Below, piece by piece: positions 24,311 to 36,560 of a stretch of 64,000 nucleotides of DNA. Under the pieces are notes generated by a model. That model was not told the DNA's origin. It was given only the letters and a program-made list of their open reading frames with translations, and made no database searches. The translations under genes and the position numbers were made by a program. Source of the stretch: Hyaloperonospora brassicae. Lineage: Eukaryota > Oomycota > Peronosporomycetes > Peronosporales > Peronosporaceae. The number at the start of each line of letters is the position of its first letter. Positions within the stretch are counted from its first letter, which is position 1. Where the stretch lies: positions 56,993 to 120,992 of the forward strand of contig CANTFL010000971.1 in the NCBI GenBank assembly GCA_947650285.1. The letters are read 5' to 3'.

Positions 24311-26005
24311 TCATAAATTTTATAAATGTTATTTAACAAATTATCGAATCCAAGACACTCTCATATTATATCTCAGGATCAGTTGCCACGTGTCGCTTTA
24401 TCATAAAAATTTCCGCCGGAACAATTTCGTCCTTATCCGATATGTATTTCGATAATTCGTCTATTTGGCTGGCAATCGCGATTGCAGTGCGTGGTTCACG
24501 TGAGCTACATGTACACACCAACTGCGTAGCGTACACATTCATTGTGAGCTACATGGAGGTCACACGATCCTTTTTTGCTATCGTTAGGGCTTGCACGGAT
24601 GTCGGGATTGCCGTTCTTTTGAATTTCCACATCTTGGGTGCAGTGCATCTGCCATATCCCAGATCTTCACATCTGTTTTATATCATAGAAAAAATAAAAT
24701 TGTTACAATAGCTTATATTAAAATTTGCACATCCATCGTCCTTGGTGATCGCAATTCGTGGAGTCTTCCACAATCACAAATATTGGGTCGCGGATCGCGG
24801 ATCTCTCCACGGCAGCTTATCTCTACTATATGAATGTCCAACTTGTCTTATATATACGTCATCATACTCTTTTACCTATTGACTCAGTCTCAACCACGAC
24901 TTCAAACGCCCATTTCGTCCGTGCCGTCAATCATAATATTTCGGCCTCAACTAAGACACAATTTTGATGCACATTCCATCACTAAAAGCTACCAAAATCG
25001 CTTGCTATCACTTTGTCACACATCCTCATCCCGATGCATTTGTTTGCGGGCTACAATGTACATGTTGCTAATTATATGTCTGGATTGATGTAGGAAGATC
25101 TACACGGTCCCATCTGAAAAAGCGTAGTGGTGCATCCTAAGTTTTATTGATAACAGAAAACGATGTAAATACTGATTATAATAATAGACAAAGGCTTTAT
25201 AGCCTCAAGTAGATTGTATAATGTGTGGAAAGCGCAATCGACTAAATGGTAACGCTTTTTTTTCTAAAACAAAAACTGCGTTCCATACAGTTAACTCATT
25301 TGATTAGCTAGATTCTACATTTTACCTTAATGTTTAAAACTTTCCAGCTTATATGCTTACACCTCGGTCGGTGGTAACTGCGTGCGTCAAGCAACATTTG
25401 ATGGATTTATTTGCTGATAACATGGTCTATTTCAAGTCATGACTGGGTGAACCAACGGAAACGAATAACACCGCCAAGGGTGAAGCGCTTAATTGATATC
25501 ACAAATGATAATAATTCTATTGATGTTCCGTAATTATGTAGATTTACGTAAAATGAATCTATATTATTACATTGCCCATATATGTGGCGAGTGCATAATT
25601 TGTATAGCTGTAAATTTTGCTGCGACGGAATTAAGTTTAGATGGACCCATAAATTTCTTGAAGGCTAAATGTTGTGGTGTAGTAGCTGTTAAGATATTAG
25701 CTTAATCGATTGTTCCATTACCATGTACTAAATCTGTCTCGCTCACGCTATACGTTAACACGATTTCGTGCATTCATTTTAGACAGGTCTCCATTGAAGA
25801 GATATCTTGATTCACCCAGGATTATATCATACTCGAAGTTGCAGAATTAAGGATTAAAATGTGCGCATATAGATCATGATGGGCGTACAACATGATCAAT
25901 TCTTATTCTAGCTTTAATTCCCTATAAATTACCAATTAGGTGTATGCAAGATGCGTTTTGTGCTCACCCTTGCTACATTACTGAGGCAATTTTATATGCG
26001 TTATA
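24311..26005. other. AT-rich intergenic region
   Basis: AT-rich with no recognisable gene. Small ATG frames (24442-24711, 24758-24967 and others) overlap one another and show no domain or conserved motif. Confidence 0.5.
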
Positions 26006-26690
26006 TGTGGTGGAGCGGGGTTCACAAAAATTGATTATGTAATCCCGCCTCTCCACTGGCGCCAAGATGATCGACTACCGGAGGGGGTACTCCGTTTCTG
26101 TTCTTGATTCCTCCATCACCTTGTGTAATCGTCGGTAGAACGGGCTGCACTCTTTTGGTAGACTCGTGTTGATGCTCTACTCGACCGTCTTTTCGACCTA
26201 GATTATCGCGTGAAAGTCTTCACGCAGTCACAGGTCACTCGTAGGTACTTGCTATGATCTACCTATACATCAACGAGATCGCCTTGTCCATTGTGTAGGT
26301 CTTGCTCTGCTTAACATTCTGACCACTTAAGGCGTCTCGCAATCTTGGTCACCCTTGATTTCATGCTGCGCCCTATCGCGGTTGTCTTTATGTTTGTGAG
26401 TGTACGATACGTATCTGGCCCAAACATCCAGGTTCAACACTTGTATAGACCAAAGGCGTAACTCTTACTTTCGTCAAGAGGCCAAAAATCTGACCCGGAA
26501 GAGACGACGCGTGTCTTTTTTGAAGTAAGTTGAGCTTTGTCAAATGTAAGCGAACCAAATTTTTAAACATACGACCTAGCCTTTCTATGCAACAGGCACT
26601 CTCCACGCGTCGTCCAATAAATCACTCTGTTGTTATTGTACATTTAAGGCTCCTGGATTTATCCCCTATCCCCGACACAAGTCAGGATCT
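26006..26690 (+). repeat. Dispersed repeat family, copy B
   Basis: Starts TGTGGTGGAGCGG and aligns along about 650 bp with copy C (30546-31190). Shared blocks in order: CTCCACTGGCGCC, GGTACTCCG, CACCTTGTGTA, CGGGCTGCACTC, GACTCGTGT, AGATCGCCTTGTCC, TCTCGCAATCTTG, CCCGGAAGAGACGACGCG and CCCCTATCCCCG. It has no open frame of note. Diverged enough from copy C to be old. Confidence 0.75.
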
Positions 26691-26975
26691 GATCTTGGGT
26701 CAGATCCCCTCTTGGATCGGGTCCTCACTCGGATCAGATCCCCTCTTACTTCAGATTCCATCTTGATCGGATCCCCATTTGGATCGAAGTCCCTATTGAA
26801 TCAGATCACCTCTTGGTCAGAAATCCTCTTGGCTCGGATCTCATGTTGCATCGGATTCCCTCTCGGATCGGATACAATCTCAGATCTGATCCCTCTAGGA
26901 TCGGATCCCCACTTGGTCGACTCCCATCTTGTACCGGATCCTCTCTTATATAAGATCCCCTCTTAGAAGGGATGA
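26690..26975. repeat. Degenerate GGATCGGATCCC-type tandem repeat
   Basis: About 15 imperfect units of roughly 18-20 bp built around CTTGGATCGGATCCCC. It lies directly after copy B, in the same relative place as the GATC-rich tails of copies C (31310-31570) and D (13480-13690), so it is probably a tail of the dispersed repeat rather than an independent satellite. Confidence 0.75.
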
Positions 26976-28262
26976 CCACTCGTATCGAATCCGATAGTCG
27001 TGATCCACCCATCCAATCCTCCTACCTAATCTATTTCCAGAGTAGCCATTATCGGGTCAATATCTCACGCCATTCGTTGATCCACTTCTCCACATATATG
27101 CTTGTACAAATTATAAAACTCTTAGTGGTCTCAAAGCATCATTTGTTCCACTGGCTTCTGAGCTGCAGTTTTTCCTAATTCAGCTATTCAATCGCGCGGG
27201 TTTAATCGCAGGTAGGAGACCATGCTCTCACGAGGTGTAAAGTTTGATTTTCCGATGTAGTAATATCGATCATAGTGTGACTTAAATTTCAACACAAATG
27301 CGATAACAAAGATACGTCTTTATAATAAAAAAGGAAGGAATTATTGATCAACTTTACCATATGACCCATGTAGGTGCTCATAAAGTTGTCATTTGCTCGG
27401 GCAAAATTGGATAAGCCTTCCGAATAAGATGGTTTGTTTCTGTCCGTAGGGGCTATAAAACTATGCGAATGAAAAAGCTGGACATTATTTAGGAGGGCAA
27501 TGCAGTCGAATTATAATGTTAAATTATGCAAATAAAAGAACACGTTTTCTTCTTTATCCCTCTTGTTATCTTCTAGTCGGCACGATAAGAGTAAAACGAC
27601 ATTTGTACCAGACTTACAAATATAACAGCTAGCAACAAATACGCTTATACGCTCAATTATAGATCTTAATCGACCAAGCTGCTTCGTCCAAGCTGTATGC
27701 CTATGGTATGGATAAGTACTGGAGCTGCACAATTTATTCGCTTGACGAAGACGATACGGCTACTAGCCTCTCAGTTATACAGATATAATTTTAAATAACG
27801 AAGATGCAACCCGTTTCTAAAATTATAAGGATCCGTACTGCCACGAGCATAATCCATACCGTTTTCGCGAACTTACAGCACTATGTGCAACTTGTAACAC
27901 GCAAAAATTTTCTTTGCATCTTTTCATTCAAAAGAAAAACTGAACTTTATATATGCATATTTTTATAAGTTTTTAACCTTATATGACGTACCCTGAACTA
28001 TAGTTAAGCCAGATATCGTGGTATCCGTAGTATTAAATCTTTATTCAGGCCTTCCTGGTTGTCGGAAGTTTATATAATAGATACCGAAAAAAGAAAAAAA
28101 TGGTCACGCGAATACTGAAAATAGGCGAAAGTTTTAGCTGGCCGCAGCAGATGTCCGGGCGGATTTGCAATTGTAAACATGTAGTCCTACTTCGCCCCAA
28201 TATAAATTTGAGCACTTCGGCTTGTTTGCGCGGTTTGTACAAGGAAGCAGGACTCACATAGA
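26976..28262. other. AT-rich spacer upstream of the hAT relic
   Basis: No gene recognised. It may contain the left non-coding end of the hAT element, but no terminal inverted repeat could be identified by eye. Confidence 0.45.
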
Positions 28263-30480
28263 CATGGCCCCTCAACCGAAGCGTTTAAAGGAAGAAGCCT
28301 CACGCTCGTATTACGGCACACTCTTTCAGGGCAGGCGCGATATCAAGTATGCGCTGAAGGTTCCGACCGGTGGCGGTAAAATCTTGACTGCCGCCTGCCA
28401 GTTTTGTGTATAATTTGGCCGGGAGCAGAAGCCGATTACCAAAAGCAAAGCGACGACGAATATCTGGGTGTTCCCACCGCCGTTCCACCCAGGAAATTTC
28501 ACGACGCACCATGAGAGCCAGAGCCGGAAGTCTTGGCCGAATAACATGAGCTGTCCGACGACATAAAGCGCGTCTACTTCAACTAACGCAGTAAGAGTTA
28601 CAAAGAGTTCCGCCACCAAATTTAAAACTCCGGTCCTACGCTGGCGTATGAGGTGCCCGCTCCGATCATTAACATTCTGCTTGGTAAAATTTTCTTCCAT
28701 CTGAGCGCCGATAACGATCAAGAGATAGATCGGTGATGAGAATCGCCCTGTTCACTGACGCGCGCCCTCTCAGGAGAAACAATCTGCGCTAAATTTGCTC
28801 GCGCTTTAAAGAAACGGTAGCTATACCGTCACGATCAACAAGGCGGCGCGCTACGAGCTTGTGATGGATTTCACGGCCGTCGGCATTTTATTACGACATA
28901 CTTCGCGTGTGATTAAAGCGTTCAGTAAGCGCACGAGCAACTCCATACTGGTGGGTATCAACGCTGACATCGTCGTTCGAAATGTCCAGGTCGTCGTTGC
29001 CGTTTGTCATTGAGATCATTGCCGACATGCTCTGCAATTTGCCGGTCTGGGCGTTAGCCTTGGCCTGCGACTCGTCCAGGTATCGTGATGGTTCATTTCT
29101 CGATTTTTAAGTTCAATATTGTCGCGACGGCGTCCTCCACAACGTGCAACGCGTCGCCTTCCCGATGTTCTCGCGGCAAACGGCGGCGTACTACTTCTAT
29201 AATTACCAATGTCCTTGACGCCCTGATTCCGGATTGGCGTAACATGCTGATAGCCATACGTTCAGACCGGGGAAATACAATGACTGGCTGACGCTCTAGC
29301 CTCGTCACACGTTTGAAGCAGGCCGTCACAAATAAGGTGTGTTGTCATATTTCATGGCTGTACGCGACACTTTCTAAAACGGTAACCCAGTCTTCTCGCA
29401 GGTGGTGCGTACCTGATTCTTCGCTCATCCTCTCGATATAAAAGTCAAGGAGGCATCTGAAATGCTCGAGGGAGGCGGATGGCCCAAGGCCACCTTCAAG
29501 ATGTCGGTGTACTACCGGGCGCAGAACTACCTCATTATTGAGATGGGGATAAAATAGGGAGACAACTAATTGATGGTTGCACATTGTTGTCTTCCTCGAC
29601 GTTTTGATCGAGGAGCGCGTTCTCCTGGTGGCGTACGCCACGAACGACAAGCCCGGGATATTACCAACCACATTCTGGCGGCTCTTCACCTTCGCGTCGC
29701 CCCGGCCATCGATTAGGTCAACCACGTTTATCGGTCTTTAGGACGTCGACCTTCTGATCGCCCAACAGCGCGAGACATGAATATTGTCGTCACGAACAGT
29801 ACCCTAATGTTTAACATCAAGCACGTCGACCACGGTGAGCAGGCGCGTCTGAAAAAAACGGACACCGAGTTCTCCCCCAACGGTTCTATGTCGATCAACT
29901 TCAAATCCATCGTTAAGCACATGGATGATCAGGAATCGCACTCACGTGGCTGCCTTCGCTCCTTTTGACTCTGACGAACTATATCTTGTTCTGCGCGAGG
30001 GTGCGCAGCACGCCGTCGGCCTCGTCTCCGGGATGATTTAGATCCATGCCGTAAAAGACTGTCGCAACAACGCGGCTGAACAGGGATTGCCACTTGTCAC
30101 ACCGGCTGAACTCGAATTACTGCGCCCCCACATGTTTATAAGCCTCGTCCTAATCCCTTACCGCCAGCATGTCGATTTGATTTGGACCTTGAAGATGATC
30201 GGGGAGATCAAATCGGACCACCGCGCCTTATTGCGGCGTACTGCGCCGAACCGCATGTCAAGACGAAATTTGATCAGCAGATACACAAAAGCAGCTTCAA
30301 CGATGCCTGGGACGCTGTGAAGGGTCGTTTCACGGCCGTCTACGAGTTCTGTGTTGACTTGGCCTATGCTTTCGCCAACATAACATCGGCTGAGCAAGAA
30401 TTTGCCGTTTAAAATGAAAAAAGGCGAGTTTAGCTCGTTCATCACGGATCTGTACCTATAAGGAATATTTTCGTGCAAAC
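28263..30480 (+). pseudogene. Decayed hAT-like transposase
   Basis: A GC-richer 2.2-kb coding relic with many stops and frame changes. Starting at an ATG (MAPQPKRLKEEA...), readable patches follow the order seen in hAT-like transposases of oomycetes: ELSDDIKRVYF, YELVMDFTAVGI with HTSRVIKAFSKR, NADIVVRNVQVVVAV, then NVLDALIPDWRNMLIAIRSD with GNTMTG (~29200-29290; the usual SDG has become SDR), later DVDLLIAQQRE, and a C-terminal FANITSAEQEF plus a KKGEF...LYL.GIF block matching the hAT dimerisation region. At least ten disruptions make it dead. The family assignment is from remembered pattern, not an alignment. It ends about 65 bp before dispersed repeat copy C. Confidence 0.7.
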
Positions 30481-30545
30481 CGTTCGCATTGCTTTCGCAA
30501 TTTATGCAGCGATATTGCAAATACAAACAGCACATTGACAGATTA

Positions 30546-31190
30546 TGTGGTGGAGTGGTCATCGCTCTTTTGAGGGGTCGATCCCAACTCTCCACTAGCG
30601 CCCGGACGACCGACTAGCGGATAGAGTACTCCGATTTCGTGTTCTTGATAGCCTTCCTCACCTTGTGTACGCGTCGGTAGGGCGGGTTGCACTCCTTTAG
30701 GTGGACTCGTGTCAATGGAAAACTTGACCGTGGTTGCGATGGGGTCTAGGTTCGATCCCAGTTTAGAGTCTTCACACCACGATCGGGGTTGTGTGATCTC
30801 GTAAAATGCTTCACGGGATCATCAGTATACTTGTAGGGTGCTCGATATGAGTCACCCTGATCTGTAACAGATCGCCTTGTCCAAATGTAGACCTTGATTC
30901 GCGAGCCTTCTGACTACTTGAGCTATCTCGCAATCTTGAGTCCTCAGCCACAAAGGGTCTCCTGCGTCCAGTCGCAGTTGGGGTGTTGTTTTGGAGTTCT
31001 TGATCCCTGGCCAAACAAGCCATGGCTATCAATTGATTAAAGTATGTAAACCTGTCCTTGACGTCAAGTGACCAATGATCGACCCGGAGAAGAAGTCGAC
31101 ACGTGTACTTTGAAGCAAACTAAACTCTGTTTAATATTAACCAATCAAACCAAACAAGACTACCCCTATCCCCGCATCTCAGACATCGCA
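30546..31190 (+). repeat. Dispersed repeat family, copy C
   Basis: The best-kept copy. It begins TGTGGTGGAGTGGTCATC, in which TGGTGGAGTGG resembles a Pol III A box, and GGGGTCGATCCC 30 nt on resembles a B box; a perfect B-box consensus GGTTCGATCCC also lies at 30749-30759. The head can pair with the CTCTCCAC that follows, in the manner of a worn tRNA. It matches copy B in the same orientation and copy D in reverse. A tRNA-derived SINE-like element is possible; the length is unusual for one. Confidence 0.75.
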
Positions 31191-31309
31191 TTCCACGTGC
31201 CTCTCTCTCCAGAAGGTAGCAATCTTGCACTTGCGTGGCACACACTTGTAATACTTGTCCTATCGCAGTGGCCTTTCTGGTTGCAGATCGTGTCGTGTCG
31301 TCCACACTA

Positions 31310-31570
31310 GCTTGATCAATATCGGACACCTGGTCGTTGATCTTTGTTGCGATCACCTCTTTGATCACGGTCACCTTCTTGATCGAGGATAACATGGTGT
31401 GTTGCACACCTCTCTGATCGCGTCCGATTATCGTGGTCCACACCATCCTGATCGCGATCACATACCTGACCGCGATCACGATCTCGATCGCCTCCTTGAT
31501 CGCGGTTTCGCTCTTGATCTACTGATCGCCAACGTAACCATCCTCTTGACCGTCGTACTTTAACCCGATA
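31310..31570. repeat. GATC/GCGATC-rich degenerate tandem repeat
   Basis: Irregular units such as CTTGATCGCGATCACC repeat across this stretch. It follows copy C as the related tract follows copy B. Open frames on both strands here (for example 31120-31479) are repeat-encoded. Confidence 0.65.
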
Positions 31571-32639
31571 TCGCAGGTCCCATCCTGTCTGATCTGATAT
31601 TCGGTTCTGCCTCCCGTCCAGTGTTGGTGATCCAACCAGTTGTGGGACCAGCGTTGCCAACCGTCTGCCAACTCGGATGTAACTGGAGCGCCATCCCTTC
31701 TCGTATCGCAAATTTCACTGGTCGCTTTACCACACTTGTTTTTCGGTTTATTTAAATTGTCTAATAAATTTTAATAAAAGAAGAATGAAGAAGTGCCGAA
31801 CGTAGTTTTTTTTATGGTTTCGGCATTTACCGAAATTAGGAGGCTTGCTTTAATCAGCGCATGAAGAATCTTGTTACGGGGTGATACTGTTAATTAATAT
31901 TGTCCTTATAACAATTAATAATAATGAAGATAACGTTTAATATTTCTCCTAAAATATCACATGACACTCTGATATTGTAAAGTTGATCCAATGGGTCTAC
32001 TCATTACTTGATATAGCATTATATTAACCTACAAATGATGCTCGTCGCGCGTAAAGGTAATTTAGCAGACGTAACGGTGCATGTTCTCACATTTGTATAA
32101 TAACTTTTGGACTAATCAACCTTAATGAATAAGGACCCTTGATTAATTTACATATTTACTGTATCTACTATGCCTACTTTAAAGCGTTGCCGTTTCGTAG
32201 GTACACCATACACTCTGAACTTGTACATTAAGTACCAAGGAGCCATATCAAACTGTTTCAGTGAGTTTGAGGTAAGTACTGTTATCATTACATATCTACC
32301 AGTGCCCCTTTACATCTGTAGCACATTGTGATCCCTCTAAGAACCGCAATCTCCTCTCTTAAGCATACACATGTTGGGTCGATGATGGATACAGCTTTCA
32401 CATCACGCTTAAGTTTCACTTCCGTTGGAGTGATTTTGAATGGATTGCTGTAGATTGATCAGGTCTATCGTGTAAGAGATTATTTCTGGTCCGTACCATT
32501 CTAATTTAAAAGGAGCCAGCAGCCATTAGGCTATAAAGTTCATACAACGCAAACTTACCGCATCTCAGGAACATATCATCATACTACACCAGCAGGGTTA
32601 TCGAATCACAGAGCTGTTGAAAAATAGTCGGTTCCGTCT
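31571..32639. other. AT-rich spacer, possible worn 5' LTR
   Basis: No firm gene. A TGTTACGGGGTGATAC at 31873 looks like the start of a Gypsy LTR and could be the 5' LTR of the decayed element that follows, but its other end cannot be placed. A 53-codon ATG frame at 32170-32331 (MPTLKRCRFVGTPYTLNLYI...) contains a GTAAGT splice-donor-like motif; no function is evident. Confidence 0.35.
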
Positions 32640-32754
32640 GTTGCTCCCGGGCCCACGCACGCGCGCTCAACTAAATCTTGAAGATAGATCTTTTGAGGTC
32701 ATATGAGTCAAAGAAGACTCCCTGTAATGATGGTGCGTCTAGTTAAATAATGCC

Positions 32755-33185
32755 ATCAAGGCTCGTCACATCGACGGTGAGCACATGCAAATAAAACTCT
32801 ACTACCTGAACTTGTCAGGAACTGCCAAATTATTTGGGCTTAAACATCAAGCTGGACGACCAGCTTGTGTTTGGGTCGTATGATTTCTTAAGATAAGGAT
32901 CAGAAAAACGTTGATCCACTTCCAGAAGGATTTACTTATCATACATAGTTTTCATACTCAATAAGGGAAAGTGTAACGTGCACGCTTACGCTCAACACAT
33001 TCGCTACCTTGCGAAATGAATCACGACCAACCCGTTCCATGAACACACGTTACTTACGGTGTACATGCAGGGTCTTGCCGATTGTCTTGTTTGAATCTAC
33101 CTGTTCCGCATCGAGCTGTAAACTCTAGATCAAGAGACTGCAACTGAGTAGCCAGAATAATTAAGCGCAATACAGGCAGTGTTAT
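32755..33185 (+). pseudogene. Gypsy gag relic, left copy
   Basis: Fragments in shifting frames give the standard Gypsy gag path: ARHIDGEHMQIKLYYLNLSG, an IKLDD..VFGSYDF segment, IRKTFDPLPEGF (compare FEPPQEE in the intact element's gag), GKCNVHAYAQHIRYLAK and HEHTLLTVYMQGLAD. Several stops interrupt. No zinc knuckle was found. Confidence 0.7.
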
Positions 33186-33469
33186 AGTGGGATTCTATCG
33201 TTCACAAAGACGACAAGAGGTCGCAGATTCACAGCCTATAGACGTCTCTATCGTCCACCTAGGCAGCAAGAGGTGGCATTTCCATTGTTGTATGAACCTC
33301 TGTTCATTGCATAGAAATATATATCGCTCTATTGAACTAGAAGGGAGCTCCGACCCTACCGACAATCGGGGTTTGTAGGGTCGGAGCGCCCTTCTAATCC
33401 ACGGAAATTCAAGAGAATGTAAACCTTTTGACGAAAGTTTGTCCCGACACACAGTCACTTTGTGTCGCT

Positions 33470-35360
33470 TCACCTGGTGATGAGAATTTTCTCATCACCT
33501 TGAGCTTCGAAATGACAATATAATTGTCACTCCGTGCCCTAGTAAACCGTAGGTATCGAACAGTTCAGTTGGACGCCAGGCACAAGAGGTTCGTACGATC
33601 AAGTTCGTAGAACGCAACGTCGATATTGACGGTGCACCTAGAAACAGGCGCATCGATAACAGTTAAGAAAAATGTAGTAGGAGTCCAACACACATTAGAA
33701 AAAGAGCTGTACGATGATAATCATCGATATGTATGGCAAATTGGATGTCATCCTGAGATCACTCTGGCTCAGAAGGTACGAGCCAAGGGTGAGCTGAAAG
33801 CATCGATTCGTGAAGACGCCTCCTGCTTTTTAATCAGGTGTCCATCTGATGAGCTTCTTGAAGCGGCTACAAACGTGTGGATGTACTACGAGTGAGTGCG
33901 ATGGACTCACTTGTGGTAGGGTCGTCAGAGACTACCACAAGTACGACTGTACAAGATCGCAGTGTAGCTGATCACTACATTGTAGAGCAATCTCCCGGCT
34001 ACTTTGCAAGTACACACACGTGACGCCGAAGGTCCACCACTCGAAGAAGTCAAGTGGAACGGGACATGGACGCATGCCGGGAAGGCAGCATCTAGTAGAG
34101 AAGAAACCGTCAGCCAAGAGCCGGCAACACGGTGATCCTAGGTCGACTAGACGGTCGACCATAGAGGATGTTTTCCTGACAGTGGTTGAGCAGCCACAGT
34201 CAGAAGACGCTGAGGGAAATATTACCCAGCAGCCTGTGGATGCGACTTCCCAGGAAGTTGCTAAGACATTGAATGTCTTGGTCAATGACGGAACAAGAGT
34301 AGGCGTTTATACGCTTGATATGATTGCGCCCCCGAAGGTAATTAGGGTGACAAGTCAGTTGACAACGCTAGAACCAAAACGATGCTTGTGCAATTTGCAT
34401 AGTGGCAAATTAAAGCAGATCTGTGTACTCTGCTACTCATCGCAGAGGAGGAGTACGTCACCGACATTCGGTCGGCCACAGTATTTACTGAGAGTGAGCG
34501 GGTTCTCAGCAGTTCATCGGTGGACAAAAGTGCCCTCGATGAGAAGACTCAGATTGAACGATACACGTCTCAATCCTGGGAGTCGCTTCAGGCAAATCCT
34601 GTATATGAAGATTTGATCGAATTCAAGGATGTATTCCTTGAATTCGTGCCTAGCAAGCTGTCGAAGGATAAAGGAACTCGACACGAGATCGAGCTCAAAC
34701 CGGGCTCGAAGTACTGTGTCATGAAGCAGTGGCCACTGCGTCGTGAATAAGTACTATCGATCGACAAATTCTTTGCCGATCGCTTTGCAGCGGGCCATGT
34801 GATGGAATCATCTTCACCTCACAACTCTCCTACCTTCTGTGTGCGAAAGGCCACAGGAAGATTGTGCATGCAGTCACAAATTTATTGCTGCAACGAACGG
34901 TACGGCTCAGACACCAATATCAACGAAGGATGTAAGAATTGGTGGTATGTAAAAATACCATGTCATATCAATGGATCTAATGGATGGTTTCCATCATATT
35001 CTCATGCGTGAACGAGATATCTTGTAAATGGCAGTAAGCACGTTTAGCGGGTATTGCTCATCCGCAATACTAATGAATACTCCTGCTACATTCAACTGAT
35101 GTGTGACAAATCTTTTGAGATCGGTGCGGTATTTCGCAACAAATTACTCCGACGATACATTCGTCCATAGATGACATATGCACTAAGAGACGGACGCGTT
35201 GATGCAAAGAAGACGCGTTTCTCGGGCTCTCACACGTATGCGCAAGCGCAAGTTGATCTTCAACCTCAAGAATTGTATATTTTTGGCTAGTGAATTACGA
35301 CTTCTTAGGTGCATCGTGGGTAAGAAGGCGTACGCTATGATCCCGAGAAGATCAAGGCAA
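33470..35360 (+). repeat. Inverted repeat arm (left), Gypsy protease-RT segment
   Basis: About 1.9 kb nearly identical to the minus strand of 46256-48147, about 10.9 kb away in inverted orientation. Within 34020-34616 I see about three differences in 597 bases. Coordinates pair as left + right = ~81616. Similarity drops in the ~100 bp at each edge, and outside it the two Gypsy copies are far more diverged. Shared stop codons and frameshifts show that both arms descend from one already dead sequence. Confidence 0.9.
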
Positions 35361-35464
35361 TCATCCACTGGAATGTGCCAGTACATGTCAAGGGACTTCG
35401 TAAGTTCCTTGGGCTAGCGGCGTACTTGCACAAGTACTCGCGCAAACACGCCGAGATGACCGTA
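33600..35464 (+). pseudogene. Gypsy protease/RT relic, left copy
   Basis: Readable patches: LETGASITVKKNVVGVQHTL (protease region), a long variable linker, then PVYEDLIEFKDVFLEF and RHEIELKPGSKYCVMKQWPL, which match [16 protein letters not shown] and [20 protein letters not shown] of the intact element's RT. Next come SSPHNSPTFCVRKATG, RMRKRKLIFNLKNCIF and FLGLAAYLHKYSRKHAEMT. The region of the catalytic YxDD box is not recognisable. Multiple stops and indels; dead. Confidence 0.85.
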
Positions 35465-35466
35465 TA

Positions 35467-35937
35467 TGTAGCGGGGCACGCTCTTGATCAGATAACTGAT
35501 CAAGGCCTTGTATTGAAACAATACAAGGGTGCGTACGCCCGACGTCTTGTCCACGTGGCGTGAGAAGGCGCAACCAAGACAATACAGAACCCGAAAGCTC
35601 TGTCTTGAGGGAAAAGTCGAACCGTTATTTAATATAGTTATGTTTCTGACTAAATCATCTTTCGTCATAACCTATCTATACAAAACTACTGTCTCCAATG
35701 TGGGTCTTCTGTCCACCACCCATTGCGCGAGTCCAGCAGCGATTGGTATTTATGTTGGTTGATGTACACGGTACATCAACCAAGAAGTGAACCCCTCCAC
35801 GGATAATACCCTATGAAACAATATTCCGACAACATCACTTTTCTCGGGTGATGTTGATTGAATATTTATCAAATTCGATAATATTTAAAATTGGTACTTT
35901 CGTACCAATTTTTATGTAACGGGCTCACCCCGTTACA
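35467..35937 (+). mobile_element. Solo LTR (family 1) nested in the Gypsy relic
   Basis: The 471-bp block starts TGTAGCGGGGCACGC and ends GGGCTCACCCCGTTACA. It is flanked by TATA on both sides, consistent with a 4-5 bp duplication. Sequence on the two sides joins up as one Gypsy RT-RNase H reading when compared with the right copy, so this is a clean nested insertion. It is the sister of the solo LTR at 22732-23193. Confidence 0.9.
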
Positions 35938-36009
35938 TATATCTACTTCTTTTGTTCAATAAAAAAGAAGTGGCCGTAGAGCACTAGCCATCACTCCATC
36001 GAAATTACA

Positions 36010-36560
36010 AAGCATGTCTTAATGCAACAGCCTGGGTGGACGTTTGAATTTGAAGACATACTATTCTATGCGGTTTATGACGCTAATGACTTTGTCATCG
36101 GCTGCGCTTTAATACATTATAGGCTAAAGTCATATCAGCTGCAAATACAAGAGCGCAACTATTTAGTGCATGACGAGGAAATCGTTGCCATGCATTGGCT
36201 TAACTCCGTGTCTGTCTCCATTTTAAGACGGACTGTTCGTTTTACATTCGGATAATGTGCTAGTATGCAAGGCCTTATACATTTGACACCTCTCGCAAAG
36301 AATGGCGAGGTGGATGCAATACGTCGCAAACAAGCCAGGACGACGTAATTTCATCGCTGATATAATTTTACTCCGATCATTTTTCCAGTCGGCTGCAACA
36401 TTTAGCAGTGAGGATGATTTCACTTTTGCAACACTTGCAGTTAGTGCTCCGTCGTCAGCACTACTTGACGATTTCTGCAAGGCGTAAGCAGGTTACAAGG
36501 ATTTAATGCACATAATGGATCATAGACAAACGTGAAGATTTTCTGGCATTGTACCGCTCC
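36010..36560 (+). pseudogene. Gypsy RNase H relic, left copy
   Basis: FYAVYDANDFVIGCALIHY matches the RNase H start [19 protein letters not shown] of the intact element, ERNYLVHDEEIVAMHWL matches [17 protein letters not shown], and MARWMQYVANKPGRRNFIAD matches the end of the domain. Frame changes and stops interrupt. It is much more diverged from the right copy than the segment left of 35360. Confidence 0.8.

Larger units (their letters stand above)
32640..36560 (+). mobile_element. Decayed Ty3/Gypsy element, left copy
   Basis: Relics of gag, protease region, RT and RNase H follow in order on the plus strand. The body is split by a solo LTR at 35467-35937; the RT-RNase H connection resumes right after it. 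The stretch 33470-35360 is nearly identical to the reverse complement of 46256-48147, while gag and RNase H differ strongly from that second copy. Integrase is not recognisable. Stops in every domain make it inactive. Confidence 0.85.

Noticed and set aside
26530..27012. Open frames with repeated SDPL/GSD units
   Set aside because: Products of the GGATCGGATCCC tandem repeat on both strands.
26006..31190. Copies B and C as the two LTRs of one element containing the transposase
   Set aside because: Same orientation, but the enclosed gene is hAT-like, no TG..CA ends or target duplications were found, and two more unpaired copies exist, one reversed.
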